From the NCBI RefSeq assembly GCF_022952855.1, contig NZ_JALJDX010000220.1:1-64000 (forward strand): a stretch of 64,000 nucleotides of DNA, read 5' to 3'. The notes below the pieces were generated by a model, which was not told the origin of the DNA, did no database searches, and worked only from the letters and a program-made list of their open reading frames with translations. The stretch comes from Pseudomonas sp. RGM2987 (GTDB taxonomy: Bacteria > Pseudomonadota > Gammaproteobacteria > Pseudomonadales > Pseudomonadaceae). This document shows, piece after piece, positions 26,460 to 34,863 of this stretch (position 1 is its first letter; each line of letters starts with the position of its first letter). The position numbers and the translations under genes are program-made.

Positions 26460-27188
26460 CTACTGAGCCAGAAGTTCTTTTTGCCCTAAGAATTCGTCTA
26501 GACGAGTGGCGAGATAGATACGTGCTTTCGTAGTGTGCACGTCTGTGAGCTCTCCTGCCAGTTTGGAGTTCCCATCGGCGATGGCGATGGCGATGGCCTC
26601 ATGCTCATCCCAGATCGTTTCTCGCTGGGAGGCAGAGGATTGCAACACCGACCCCATCGCCCTACGAAGATGCACCCAATAAATCTGAGCACTTTCAGAA
26701 ATGAAAGGATTTCCCGATGCCGTATAGATGTCCTGGTGAAACGCAATGTCAGCGTCGACCATTGCCTTGACGTCTTTCCCCCTGGAAACCCGCCGACCAT
26801 TTTCAATGATTTTCGGATTCATTTGATGCCGTTGTTCCGCTGCCATTTTTGCTGCCAGATTATCCAGTGCACCTCTGATCAGGTAGAGATTGCTGATTGA
26901 CTCAACCGTCAATGGTGTCACTAAGACGCCTTTGCCAGGAGCATCCTGGACAAGGCCATCTTTTTTCAGGAGACGTATCGCCTGGAGAACAGGGGAGCGC
27001 GAGACATTCATCTGCTCCGCAATCTCTTCTTGGGTAAATCGCACTCCAGGAGCCATGGATCCGTCGCTGATCGCATCTAGAAGCGCTCTGTAGACCTCAT
27101 CCACATAGTCAGGGCGCGCTTGAATTTTCTGAAACTTCGTAATCATGGCGGTCTGTTGTGCCTTCGTTGGCTTGGTAACGGCGTTCAT
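26460..27188 (-). CDS. GntR-family regulator, FadR/FCD subgroup
   Basis: The 242-residue protein has a winged helix-turn-helix at about residues 25-90 (FTQEEIAEQMNVSRSPVLQA, IRLLKKDGLVQDAPGKGVLV) and an FCD effector domain with the metal-binding pattern DADIAFHQDIYTASGN and later histidines (EHEAI, DVHTTKA). FCD regulators usually bind a small carboxylate. Start ATG 27188 has GGAG upstream. It is divergent from the reductoisomerase gene, and the intergenic region contains a TGTATACA palindrome of the type recognised by this subgroup. Confidence 0.9.
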   Translation of the reverse strand: MNAVTKPTKAQQTAMITKFQKIQARPDYVDEVYRALLDAISDGSMAPGVRFTQEEIAEQMNVSRSPVLQAIRLLKKDGLVQDAPGKGVLVTPLTVESISNLYLIRGALDNLAAKMAAEQRHQMNPKIIENGRRVSRGKDVKAMVDADIAFHQDIYTASGNPFISESAQIYWVHLRRAMGSVLQSSASQRETIWDEHEAIAIAIADGNSKLAGELTDVHTTKARIYLATRLDEFLGQKELLAQ

Positions 27189-27256
27189 TGTCCACGTTCT
27201 CCGGAATGATTCCAACTTGATGCCTTGACATTCTCTGATGGTGAGCAAAGAATGTG

Positions 27257-27270
27257 TTCTGTATACAGAA
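27257..27270. promoter_or_regulatory. Putative GntR operator, copy 1
   Basis: A perfect 14-bp palindrome, TTCTGTATACAGAA, lies between the divergent GntR and reductoisomerase genes, 26 bp upstream of the latter's ATG. Its core TGTATACA recurs before the Rieske oxygenase gene. GntR/FCD proteins commonly bind TNGTATACNA-like sites. Confidence 0.7.
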
Positions 27271-27295
27271 TATAGAAGACGGAAGAGGTTTACCA

Positions 27296-28312
27296 ATGAA
27301 AGTGTTCTACGACAAAGACACCGACCTGGCCTTGCTGGAAAGCAGGCGGGTGGCAGTCATCGGCTACGGTTCGCAGGGGCACGCGCAAGCGCTGAATTTG
27401 CGTGACAGTGGCATCGACGTGGTCGTTGGTCTACGAGCCGGTGGTACATCCTGGGCAAAAGCAGCGGCCTCTGGCCTCTCGGTCATGGAAGTCGGCGAAG
27501 CCGTGAGTGGTGCAGATCTCGTCGTCATGCTCATTCCCGACGAGTCGATTGCGCAGGTCTACACTGAGGAGGTCGAGCCAGCAATTCGTAACGGCGCGGC
27601 GCTGGTCTTTGCCCATGGCTTTAACGTCCACTACGGTCAGGTGACGCCACGGGCAGACCTCGATGTGTTCATGGTTGCTCCCAAGGCACCTGGTCACACC
27701 GTGCGCTCGACATTCGCGGCAGGTGGCGGCGTACCGGCTCTGATCGCGATCTCTCAAAACATCTCTGATTTAGCCAAGGATTTGGCACTGGCGTATGCCT
27801 CGGCCATAGGTTGCGGCAAGGCCGGCATTATCGAAACCGATTTCCGAGAAGAAACAGAAACCGATCTTTTTGGTGAGCAGGTTGTTCTGTGCGGCGGCGC
27901 AGTCGAACTCATTAAGGGCGGTTTTGAGGTGTTGGTCGAAGCCGGGTACTCCCCAGAGCTTGCTTACTTCGAATGCCTGCATGAGTTGAAACTGATCGTT
28001 GACCTTCTCTACGAGGGCGGCATTTCCAACATGAATTACAGCATCTCCAACAATGCTGAGTTTGGTGAATACGTTTCCGGGCCGAAGATTGTGACAGCTG
28101 AAACCAACCAGGCCATGCGAGAGGTCCTTGCGTTCATTCAAGATGGTTCGTATGCAAAACAATTCATCCTTGAAAGCAAGGCAGGTAACTCCCTGCTAAC
28201 TGCGCGCAGAAATCAACTGAAGCGCCATCCTATTGAAGTCGTCGGCGAACAACTGCGGGCAATGATGCCGTGGATCAAGGCCTCGGCCTTGGTGGATAAA
28301 GCTTACAACTGA
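27296..28312 (+). CDS. ilvC: Ketol-acid reductoisomerase (accessory IlvC paralogue)
   Basis: The 338-residue protein is a class I ketol-acid reductoisomerase. It has the NADPH fold (VAVIGYGSQGHAQALNLRDS), the cofactor loop GLRAGGTSW, FAHGFNVHYGQ, the first magnesium-ligand block EETETDLFGEQVVLCGG and the second, YFECLHELKLIVDLLYEGGI. All catalytic acids seen in IlvC are present. Differences from housekeeping enzymes include the GLRAGGTS loop and AISQNISDLAKDLA. It is not with ilvBH but next to a GntR gene and a Rieske oxygenase, so a catabolic isomerisation/reduction or a modified substrate is inferred. AGAGG precedes the ATG. Confidence 0.92.
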   Translation: MKVFYDKDTDLALLESRRVAVIGYGSQGHAQALNLRDSGIDVVVGLRAGGTSWAKAAASGLSVMEVGEAVSGADLVVMLIPDESIAQVYTEEVEPAIRNGAALVFAHGFNVHYGQVTPRADLDVFMVAPKAPGHTVRSTFAAGGGVPALIAISQNISDLAKDLALAYASAIGCGKAGIIETDFREETETDLFGEQVVLCGGAVELIKGGFEVLVEAGYSPELAYFECLHELKLIVDLLYEGGISNMNYSISNNAEFGEYVSGPKIVTAETNQAMREVLAFIQDGSYAKQFILESKAGNSLLTARRNQLKRHPIEVVGEQLRAMMPWIKASALVDKAYN

Positions 28313-28385
28313 TCAGCCCACCTATTGATGAGGAAATAAAAAACCCTTAAACGCATTCCCGTTGGCCCATTACGTCCAGATAATG

Positions 28386-28393
28386 TGTATACA
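28386..28393. promoter_or_regulatory. Putative GntR operator, copy 2
   Basis: TGTATACA, within GTGTATACAGAGTT, repeats the core of the palindrome at 27257-27270 and lies about 50 bp upstream of the oxygenase ATG. The shared site suggests that both transcription units answer to the same regulator. Confidence 0.6.
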
Positions 28394-28443
28394 GAGTTCC
28401 GTAGCCTGAGCTCTAACGACAAAATAAAAACGGAGACATGGTC

Positions 28444-29988
28444 ATGACCGAGAAATTTGAACAGCACGAAGCCAAGCAGTCGACTGGTGCCGGCGCACCG
28501 ATCGCCAAAAAACTCATCGCCTATGGTGGTTACCACACCAACAATGTGCCGGACCATGATCCTGAATTGACTGAGACTGGCCCAGGAACTCCGATGGGAG
28601 AATACCTCCGACGCTTCTGGCATCCGGTATGTATGTCGCTTGAGCTCACTGATACTCCGCGCTTTATGAAGATTCTTGGCGAAGAGCTGGTGGCATTCCG
28701 TGACGGCAGCGGTCAGATTGGCGTGCTGCATGCTCACTGCTGCCACCGAGGCGCATCTCTGGAATATGGAGCGATCCAGGAACGTGGCATTAAGTGCTGC
28801 TACCACGGCATGGTATTTGACGTGGACGGCGCGTGTTTACACGTGCCGTTTCCTGCCGGTGAAGAGAAAGAGGCGGAGAAATACGCCTGTTCAATCCGCC
28901 AGGGTGCATATAAGGCGTTCGAGCGTCATGGTTTGGTGTTCGCTTACATGGGCCCACCAGATGAAGAGCCGCCATTCCCTGAGTGGGAAGAAAACTTTAC
29001 CGTCGCTGAAGGTGACGAGCTGGTTCCTTACAGCAACTTCCAGCATTGCAACTGGATGCAGGTTCAAGACAACGCGGCAGACAATTTCCACCCTACGGCC
29101 TTGCACTCCGCCAAAAATGTGGTGAATAAAAATTTCCAGGGCACGACTTTCGATGAGGTCGGCGCAGCGTCAATGGAAGTTGCACCAGACATGCAATTCA
29201 TCCCCGTCCATCAAGGTCGAAGCCTCGCCTGCGCCGGCGCACGTCGCGTGAACGACGACAGGATGTTCCTGCGCATACAGCACCAGGTATTGCCCAATCT
29301 GAGCTTGCACGCGTACACCTCCGAGGATGGATCGGCGAAAAAGCTCTTCAGCCGATTCCACATCGTTCGCTGGACAGTTCCGGTCGATGACGAGAACAGC
29401 AAGATGATGGGCTGGCGTGTCATGGGCCCAGGTATTGATACACGTGGGATCGGTGACAAAAACATGGTCGGTTACGAGACGATCGACTTTCTCGAAGGGC
29501 AGGTGGCGATGCGTCGGCCTGAGCGCTTTGGCAAATACAAGCTTGATGAGCTGCCACCGATCCCGACGAATCACCGTGAACGTGAGATCTACAAGGACGC
29601 TCAATACGCGCCAGGCGATTACGAGGCGATCATCTCGCAGCGGCCTATCGCTGTTCACAAACTCGAAAACCCTACCAAGTTCGATGCAGGTGTCTACGCG
29701 TTCCGCAAAATGCTCCGTGACGCTGTTCGCGGAACGAACCCCGCTGCAGGTGCTCATGGTTTTGCAGAATGGCTGCGCTCAATGAACGGCGCTCCCAATA
29801 GCTATTGCGCAGGTAACGTTTTTGAAATGCCAATCGCCGATACGGTGGAACAAGAGGTTGCAAACCGCCGTCGTCTGGCCAAAGAAACTGTGGCAATTCT
29901 TACCGAGGCAGATCAGTTGAAGGGGGACGAACGAGCCACATTCGTGAAAGAGCGACTCGAACAGCTCGAACAAAGCTTCAAAAAATAA
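28444..29988 (+). CDS. Rieske non-heme iron oxygenase, alpha subunit
   Basis: The 514-residue protein has a Rieske 2Fe-2S centre (HCCHRGASLEYG and CCYHGMVFD, CxH and CxxH). The mononuclear iron site DNAADNFHPTALHS follows, with the two histidines and the bridging acid of ring-hydroxylating oxygenases. It belongs to the phthalate/vanillate-type (single-component oxygenase) branch rather than the alpha3-beta3 naphthalene type; no beta subunit is nearby. ATG 28444 is chosen over 28438 because GGAG is then at good spacing. At 514 residues it is longer than typical 430-450-residue relatives. Its reductase is encoded 71 bp downstream. Confidence 0.92.
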   Translation: MTEKFEQHEAKQSTGAGAPIAKKLIAYGGYHTNNVPDHDPELTETGPGTPMGEYLRRFWHPVCMSLELTDTPRFMKILGEELVAFRDGSGQIGVLHAHCCHRGASLEYGAIQERGIKCCYHGMVFDVDGACLHVPFPAGEEKEAEKYACSIRQGAYKAFERHGLVFAYMGPPDEEPPFPEWEENFTVAEGDELVPYSNFQHCNWMQVQDNAADNFHPTALHSAKNVVNKNFQGTTFDEVGAASMEVAPDMQFIPVHQGRSLACAGARRVNDDRMFLRIQHQVLPNLSLHAYTSEDGSAKKLFSRFHIVRWTVPVDDENSKMMGWRVMGPGIDTRGIGDKNMVGYETIDFLEGQVAMRRPERFGKYKLDELPPIPTNHREREIYKDAQYAPGDYEAIISQRPIAVHKLENPTKFDAGVYAFRKMLRDAVRGTNPAAGAHGFAEWLRSMNGAPNSYCAGNVFEMPIADTVEQEVANRRRLAKETVAILTEADQLKGDERATFVKERLEQLEQSFKK

Positions 29989-30006
29989 CAAAAAGGCCCA
30001 CATCAG

Positions 30007-30033
30007 CTCTCGAGATAGTTCTTATCTCGAGAG
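30007..30033 (+). terminator. Strong hairpin between oxygenase and reductase genes
   Basis: CTCTCGAGATA and TATCTCGAGAG form a perfect 11-bp stem with loop GTTCT, followed by TTGT only. It could partially terminate or protect the oxygenase mRNA, giving excess oxygenase over reductase. Confidence 0.55.
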
Positions 30034-30059
30034 TTGTAAGCGCATCGCCGAGGTGAGGT

Positions 30060-31046
30060 ATGAACGCAATTGTAGATAACGCAGCCGCAACGCATCTAGA
30101 GCTGGTGGTCAGGCAAATCAGGATGGAAGCGAACGGCGTAAATTCCTATGAGTTTGTCTCTTCAGACGGCTCCGATTTGCCGCCCTTCACTGCTGGCGCG
30201 CACATTGATATCCACGTCGGTTCTGGCATTGTTCGTCAATATTCGCTTTGCAACTCTCCATCAGAGCGCCATCGTTACATGATTGCGGTGCTGAAGGATC
30301 CTAATGGTCGCGGCGGCTCTGCGGCGGTGCACGAAAGCATCAAAGTAGGTGACCGGGTACGCGTGAGCGCGCCCAGAAATAATTTTGAATTGCACCCTGG
30401 TTCAACCAAGGTCGTCCTTCTGGCCGGAGGCATCGGGGTGACACCGATGAAGTCGATGGCCCACCATTTAGAGGCGCAAAACATTTCATACGAAATGTAC
30501 TACTGCGCCAAGGGGCCGGAGTTTGCCGCCTTCAAATCAGAGCTCGAAGGGTTGGCGAAATCGGGTCGAATCAGCTTCCATTTCGATGGGGGTGATCCTA
30601 GTAATAAACTCGATATTCCTTCGATCTTGAAGAATCCCGAGGGCTCGTGCGATCTCTATTATTGCGGGCCAGGAGGGTTCATGCAGGCTTGCAAGGATGC
30701 TTCGGAGCACTGGCCAAGTGGGTCGGTACATTTCGAGCACTTCAAGGCGCCCGTCAAGAAAGAAACTGACGAGTGCTCGATTGTCGGTGGATTCATCGCC
30801 GAGATCGCCAGCACGGGTGAGCGTTTGGAAGTGGCGCCAGATCAGAGCTTGGCAGAGGCTTTGAACAGCGCTGGCTATCCAGTGGAGACGTCATGCCAAT
30901 CTGGTTTGTGCGGGACGTGTAAGGTGCGCTACCTGGCCGGTACTGTCGCCCATCAAGACTTCATTCTCGATGACAGCGAGAGGCCTGAATTTCTTACTTG
31001 CTGTGTATCTCGCGCCGTGAGCGGTACTTTGCTGCTCGATCTCTGA
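30060..31046 (+). CDS. PDR/VanB-type oxygenase reductase (FMN, NADH, 2Fe-2S)
   Basis: The 328-residue protein has a flavin-binding barrel (RQYSLCNSPSE), an NAD-binding domain (VVLLAGGIGVTPMKSMAHHL, LYYCGPGGFM) and a C-terminal plant-type ferredoxin domain with the cluster motif CQSGLCGTCKVRYLAG and a distal Cys. This domain order (FMN-NAD-Fe2S) is that of phthalate dioxygenase reductase. It should pass electrons from NADH to the Rieske oxygenase encoded upstream. GAGGTGAGGT precedes the ATG. Confidence 0.94.
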   Translation: MNAIVDNAAATHLELVVRQIRMEANGVNSYEFVSSDGSDLPPFTAGAHIDIHVGSGIVRQYSLCNSPSERHRYMIAVLKDPNGRGGSAAVHESIKVGDRVRVSAPRNNFELHPGSTKVVLLAGGIGVTPMKSMAHHLEAQNISYEMYYCAKGPEFAAFKSELEGLAKSGRISFHFDGGDPSNKLDIPSILKNPEGSCDLYYCGPGGFMQACKDASEHWPSGSVHFEHFKAPVKKETDECSIVGGFIAEIASTGERLEVAPDQSLAEALNSAGYPVETSCQSGLCGTCKVRYLAGTVAHQDFILDDSERPEFLTCCVSRAVSGTLLLDL

Positions 31047-31261
31047 ATGTACAAATAGGGGGGGGCGACATCGTTCGGCCAACCCCTGTCATGCCCCGCC
31101 TGCACCCTATTCATTTCACTCAACAAGATTCCCACCTGCAAGGGAGCGAGATGGGTGCATAGATGACGACCTGCACATCTACGGCGAAATAAACTTTACA
31201 CGTGCTGAGCTCGCCATTCCAGATTCGCGTCGAAATCCAATCCTGAATCAGGGTCGCACAA

Positions 31262-31522
31262 ATGAATCTAATCAAGCTTGAAAGTTTTCTGGCCACCGTT
31301 GAGTATGGCACGGTCAGCGCTGCAGCGCTGAAGTTGAACATTGGCCAGCCTGCGGTGAGTAAGCATTTGAACTCACTGGGGGTTGAATTTGGTGTGGTGC
31401 TATTTGACCCGTCATCGAAGAAAAGGATACTCAGCCCTGACGGTGTGAAAGTTTGGCATGTAGCGAAGTTGGTGGTCTGCGCCATGAAAACGCTCAGCGA
31501 GGAGCTTGCTGAGTGTCGTTAA
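31262..31522 (+). pseudogene. Truncated LysR regulator (helix-turn-helix only)
   Basis: The 86-residue frame starts MNLIKLESFLATVEYGTVSA and continues with IGQPAVSKHLNSLGVEFGVV, a clear LysR DNA-binding domain. It stops just after the linker helix, and no effector domain follows in any frame that I could see. It could be a remnant or a DNA-binding-only peptide competing for LysR sites. The start has no strong ribosome-binding site. Confidence 0.7.
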
Positions 31523-31768
31523 TGGGGGGCTCGACAGGTTAAGGAAGGGACGCCCTTGATATCGTGAGCGGACGTCCAGGATGCATTACAGGCAGTAGAA
31601 GTTGTGGTCAGAAATCCTGCCTCAAGCGACTTTTTCTTTTTGACTGATGCATGGTGTCTGCACATTTCGGGTGACGCCCAGCGATAGATCAATTCTGACT
31701 AGGCGCTCAGTTTGGTAAATTTGAGGTCAGGAAGCTATACCTTCCTCGGCACGTTCCTGTGTCCGCAG

Positions 31769-32347
31769 CTATGCCCAAATAAGCTCTGGCTTTGATGCCT
31801 CCATTCGGATCGACTGCTCCATCGTCACAATTCCTCGAGCAAGAAATTCACGTGTTGCTGAATGCGTTAGACGGTGATCAGATATTTTGGTGTGAATATC
31901 GCTGATAACGATAGGAGGGTACGGTACAAGTGCGGCTTGGATGGCCCATAACGTCTCGCTGAGCTGCTGCTGGGCACGAGCGCCACCAATGAAGGCCGTC
32001 GATCCCGTCAACATTAGGGTCGGCTTGTCCTTTAGTGGCGACCGCCGGTGGGGACTGGACAGCCAGTCCAGGGCATTTTTCATTACCCCTGACATTCCGT
32101 GGCTATATTCAGGAGAGGCAAGGATGACCCCCTCGGCGTGATTGACTGCCTCGCGTAATGCTACGACTGGTACAGGCGCGTCGTCCCCATCTTGATCACC
32201 GTTGTATAGCGGGAGATCGTGCAGTGGGTGGATGTGCAAAAGGACGTTCGGTGGCAATAATTCAGTACTTATAGTGCTCAATATGATTGCGTTGTTCGAT
32301 TCGCGCCTCAAGCTCGCGCAGAGTCCTAATAAATGAATGGTTCTCAA
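31769..32347 (-). CDS. NADPH-dependent FMN reductase
   Basis: The flavodoxin-fold protein has the flavin phosphate-binding start (LLGLCASLRRESNN) and the FMN motif SPEYSHGMSGVMKNALDWLS, typical of ArsH/SsuE/YieF-type reductases. I propose a TTG start at 32347 because GGAGG lies four bases upstream and the fold begins immediately (LRTIHLLGLCASLR); an ATG at 32443 would add a 32-residue tail lacking homology. It would give 192 residues. It may supply reduced flavin or protect against quinones in the catabolic module. Confidence 0.82.
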   Translation of the reverse strand: MRTIHLLGLCASLRRESNNAIILSTISTELLPPNVLLHIHPLHDLPLYNGDQDGDDAPVPVVALREAVNHAEGVILASPEYSHGMSGVMKNALDWLSSPHRRSPLKDKPTLMLTGSTAFIGGARAQQQLSETLWAIQAALVPYPPIVISDIHTKISDHRLTHSATREFLARGIVTMEQSIRMEASKPELIWA

Positions 32348-32449
32348 AGTGCCTCCGGTAGGCTTAGCACGGTGCTTGGAAAGGGTAGATTGGTGCGTTG
32401 CAGTAACACGGGCGATGACGCTAAGAACGCTGGCAGGCAACAAAAGAAG

Positions 32450-32470
32450 AAGCCCTCTGTGAGAGGGCTT
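32450..32470 (-). terminator. Terminator after the MFS gene
   Basis: AGCCCTCT and AGAGGGCT form a stem with a 3-nt loop, directly beyond the MFS stop on the minus strand and followed there by CTTCTTTTG. It separates the MFS gene from the FMN reductase gene. Confidence 0.75.
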
Positions 32471-32477
32471 CCGGCGA

Positions 32478-33794
32478 TTACTTGTAGGTCAGCAATCTTT
32501 TGGGGACTAGGAAAACAAGCAGGCAGCCGCCTACCAGCACGAAGGAAAGCATGATAATTCCCGCGCTGGTGCTGTGTGTTACCGAGTTTATCGTGCCCAT
32601 GACGAAGGGGCTGATGAAACCCGAGGCACTACCTATGGAGTTAGCCAACGCAATGCCGGTGGCAGCGGCCGCGCCGGTCAGGATTGCAGGCGGCAATGTC
32701 CAGAACTGCGAGATAGTGGTCATTACCCCCATTGTGGCCAAGCACAACGCTGGAAGACTGATCAGGATGTCTAATTGGAACGATGCACTGATCAGGAAAC
32801 CTGCTGCCGCGAGCACGCCAGGCACAGCAAGATGCCAGCGTCGCTCTTTGAAACGATCCGAACTTCTCCCTACAAGGATCATGGTGACTACGGCGCAACT
32901 ATAGGGAATGGCAGTCAGCAGACCCAGGTGCATCGAATCTGTGACGCCTGAAGCCTGGATAAGCGTTGGAAGCCAGAAACTAACGCCGTACAGCCCCATG
33001 GTGAAGAACAGATAGATAAAGCTCAACAGCCATATCTTGGGATCTCGGAGGCCGTCCATCATCCGGTGAAGGTGCTTGCCGCTGGATTCCTTGTCGATAT
33101 TGTGGCGTAGAATTTTTTTGTCTTCCTCGCCTAGCCAATGTGCATCCTCAATTCTATCTGTCAGATAAAAGTAAGCGAAAACCCCTACGATGATGGTTGG
33201 CAGCCCCTCCAGGATGAAAAGCCACTGCCAGCCAGCGAGATTCTGCACACCACTCAGAGAATGCATGATCCACCCCGAAAGCGGAGCGCCGATGACACCC
33301 GACATCGGGATCGCAGCCATGAACAGAGCGGTGACTTTGGCACCTTTGGATGAAGGGAACCACTGGGAGATGTAAAGAAGGATTGCGGGGAAGAAACCTG
33401 CTTCAGCTACGCCCAAAAGAAACCGCATGACGTAAAACTGCATTGGTGTATTGACGAACATCATGGCTGCGGAAATCACACCCCAGGTCACCATGATCCT
33501 GGCAATCCAGCGTCGAGCTCCCACTTTGTACATGATGATGTTGCTCGGAATTTCAAAGGCAAAATAGCCAATAAAAAACATACCTGCTCCGAGGCCATAA
33601 ACGGCGTCGCTCCAGGCTAGATCTTGAGCCATTTGCAGCTTGGCAAAACTCACGTTGATACGGTTGAGGTAGGAGCACACATAGCAGAGGAAGAGAAACG
33701 GAATGAGCCGGAAAATCACCTTTTTATATATGAGATCCTCCGCGTTCAACAGTGTTCCTGGTAATGGCTGAGCACGGTCGGCAATGGTGTTCAT
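32478..33794 (-). CDS. MFS transporter, anion:cation symporter (ACS) family
   Basis: The 438-residue protein has twelve predicted membrane helices. The ACS-type segment CYVCSYLNRINVSFAKLQMA and the motif A-like loop RSSDRFKERRWH are visible. ACS members (OphD, phthalate or tartrate transporters, ExuT) import organic acids with protons. ATG 33794 has GGAGG at ideal spacing; the longer start at 33812 is less likely. It is adjacent to a class II aldolase and a LysR gene, pointing to an aromatic or sugar-acid substrate for this module. Confidence 0.9.
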   Translation of the reverse strand: MNTIADRAQPLPGTLLNAEDLIYKKVIFRLIPFLFLCYVCSYLNRINVSFAKLQMAQDLAWSDAVYGLGAGMFFIGYFAFEIPSNIIMYKVGARRWIARIMVTWGVISAAMMFVNTPMQFYVMRFLLGVAEAGFFPAILLYISQWFPSSKGAKVTALFMAAIPMSGVIGAPLSGWIMHSLSGVQNLAGWQWLFILEGLPTIIVGVFAYFYLTDRIEDAHWLGEEDKKILRHNIDKESSGKHLHRMMDGLRDPKIWLLSFIYLFFTMGLYGVSFWLPTLIQASGVTDSMHLGLLTAIPYSCAVVTMILVGRSSDRFKERRWHLAVPGVLAAAGFLISASFQLDILISLPALCLATMGVMTTISQFWTLPPAILTGAAAATGIALANSIGSASGFISPFVMGTINSVTHSTSAGIIMLSFVLVGGCLLVFLVPKRLLTYK

Positions 33795-33907
33795 GAGGAC
33801 GCCTCCAAGCATTTTTAAATTTATAAGGCTCGCGTCTCACCCCTTGCCGAGTGTTCAAACGCTGCAAGGGGTGTCGTATTATTTTAGAAACTTACAGCAG
33901 GAAACCA

Positions 33908-34768
33908 TCAGTCGAGCATGTCTGGCTGGGTTTGGAGCAACTGGCCCCAGATTGGTTGGAAGTGAAGCCAGCCAATGTAATCGCTGCCCACGTTTTCTCG
34001 GCTGAAGCGGGCGCGCTCGTCAGTTACCAGTTTTGGCTTGATACCAGTTGCCGCCACCATCAGCTGTTGCTGGCAGCAACGCTCAAGCGCGATGAACCAG
34101 AATGCGGCGCTTTCGATACTGTGGCTGCTCGCGGTCAGCAGGCCGTGATTTTGGTGCAGGATGGCTTTGTGTTTGCCGAAGAGAGAGGCAATGGATTTCC
34201 CGGAGTCTGTTTTAACCGCTACCGCACCAGCTTCGGCAGTGATCACCAGTTGATCCTCGAAGAACGCTGCGGCGTCTTGAGTGATCGGCTCCAGCGGCAG
34301 GCCGGTACTGGCCCATGCGCCACCATATACGGTATGGGCATGACACATCGCAACGATGTGTGGATGAGCCTCATGGACGTTGGCGTGCAGTACAAAACCG
34401 GCGCGATTGATGGCGTATTCCCCCTCAATAATTTTGCCATTGTGGTCAGCCAGGATCAGGTTGGATACCTTGACCTGTGAAAAATGGACGCACATCGGGT
34501 TCGTCCAGTACAGCTCAGGAAACTCTGGATCCCGCACGGTCAGGTGACCTGCAAAGCCGTAGTCATAACCTTGCAGCGCGAACGCCCGGCATGCCGCAAC
34601 CAGGCGCTCTTTCAAATGCTTGCGTTGTTCGGCATAGGTTTCAAATTCCGGCACCTCCGGATAAATCAGACCCTCTTGTTCAGGCTGATAAATGGAGATC
34701 CGGTTCTTGGATTTGGTCAGTGTGCTGTCTGGTTGTTTAACGCTGATATTCATGAAGGCATCCGCCAT
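33908..34768 (-). CDS. Class II aldolase/adducin-family protein
   Basis: The protein has about 286 residues (start ATG 34768, MADAFMNISV; an internal ATG at 34753 is possible). It has the family fold with zinc-binding histidines in ANVHEAHPHIVAMCHAHTVY and a late HQNHGLLTAS. Those motifs correspond to fuculose-aldolase-type HxH sites. Relatives include decarboxylases and aldolases of aromatic and sugar-acid catabolism. It is divergent from a LysR gene with a striking palindromic intergenic region, so it is probably that regulator's target, perhaps together with the MFS gene downstream. Confidence 0.88.
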   Translation of the reverse strand: MADAFMNISVKQPDSTLTKSKNRISIYQPEQEGLIYPEVPEFETYAEQRKHLKERLVAACRAFALQGYDYGFAGHLTVRDPEFPELYWTNPMCVHFSQVKVSNLILADHNGKIIEGEYAINRAGFVLHANVHEAHPHIVAMCHAHTVYGGAWASTGLPLEPITQDAAAFFEDQLVITAEAGAVAVKTDSGKSIASLFGKHKAILHQNHGLLTASSHSIESAAFWFIALERCCQQQLMVAATGIKPKLVTDERARFSRENVGSDYIGWLHFQPIWGQLLQTQPDMLD

Positions 34769-34823
34769 TGGCTCGGTTGAGGTTGTACCTTCACAAACCT
34801 TGCAAACTGATACAAACGATGCT

Positions 34824-34856
34824 ATTTCACTGTCCTGTGAAATAATTTCACAGGAC
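34824..34856. promoter_or_regulatory. Palindromic operator between aldolase and LysR genes
   Basis: Two overlapping inverted repeats share a central half-site. ATTTCAC-N6-GTGAAAT is at 34824-34843. A perfect 25-bp palindrome of arms GTCCTGTGAAAT / ATTTCACAGGAC around one A is at 34832-34856. It ends 7 bp before the LysR start and fits a LysR autoregulation and activation site. Confidence 0.75.
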
Positions 34857-34863
34857 AAAAATA

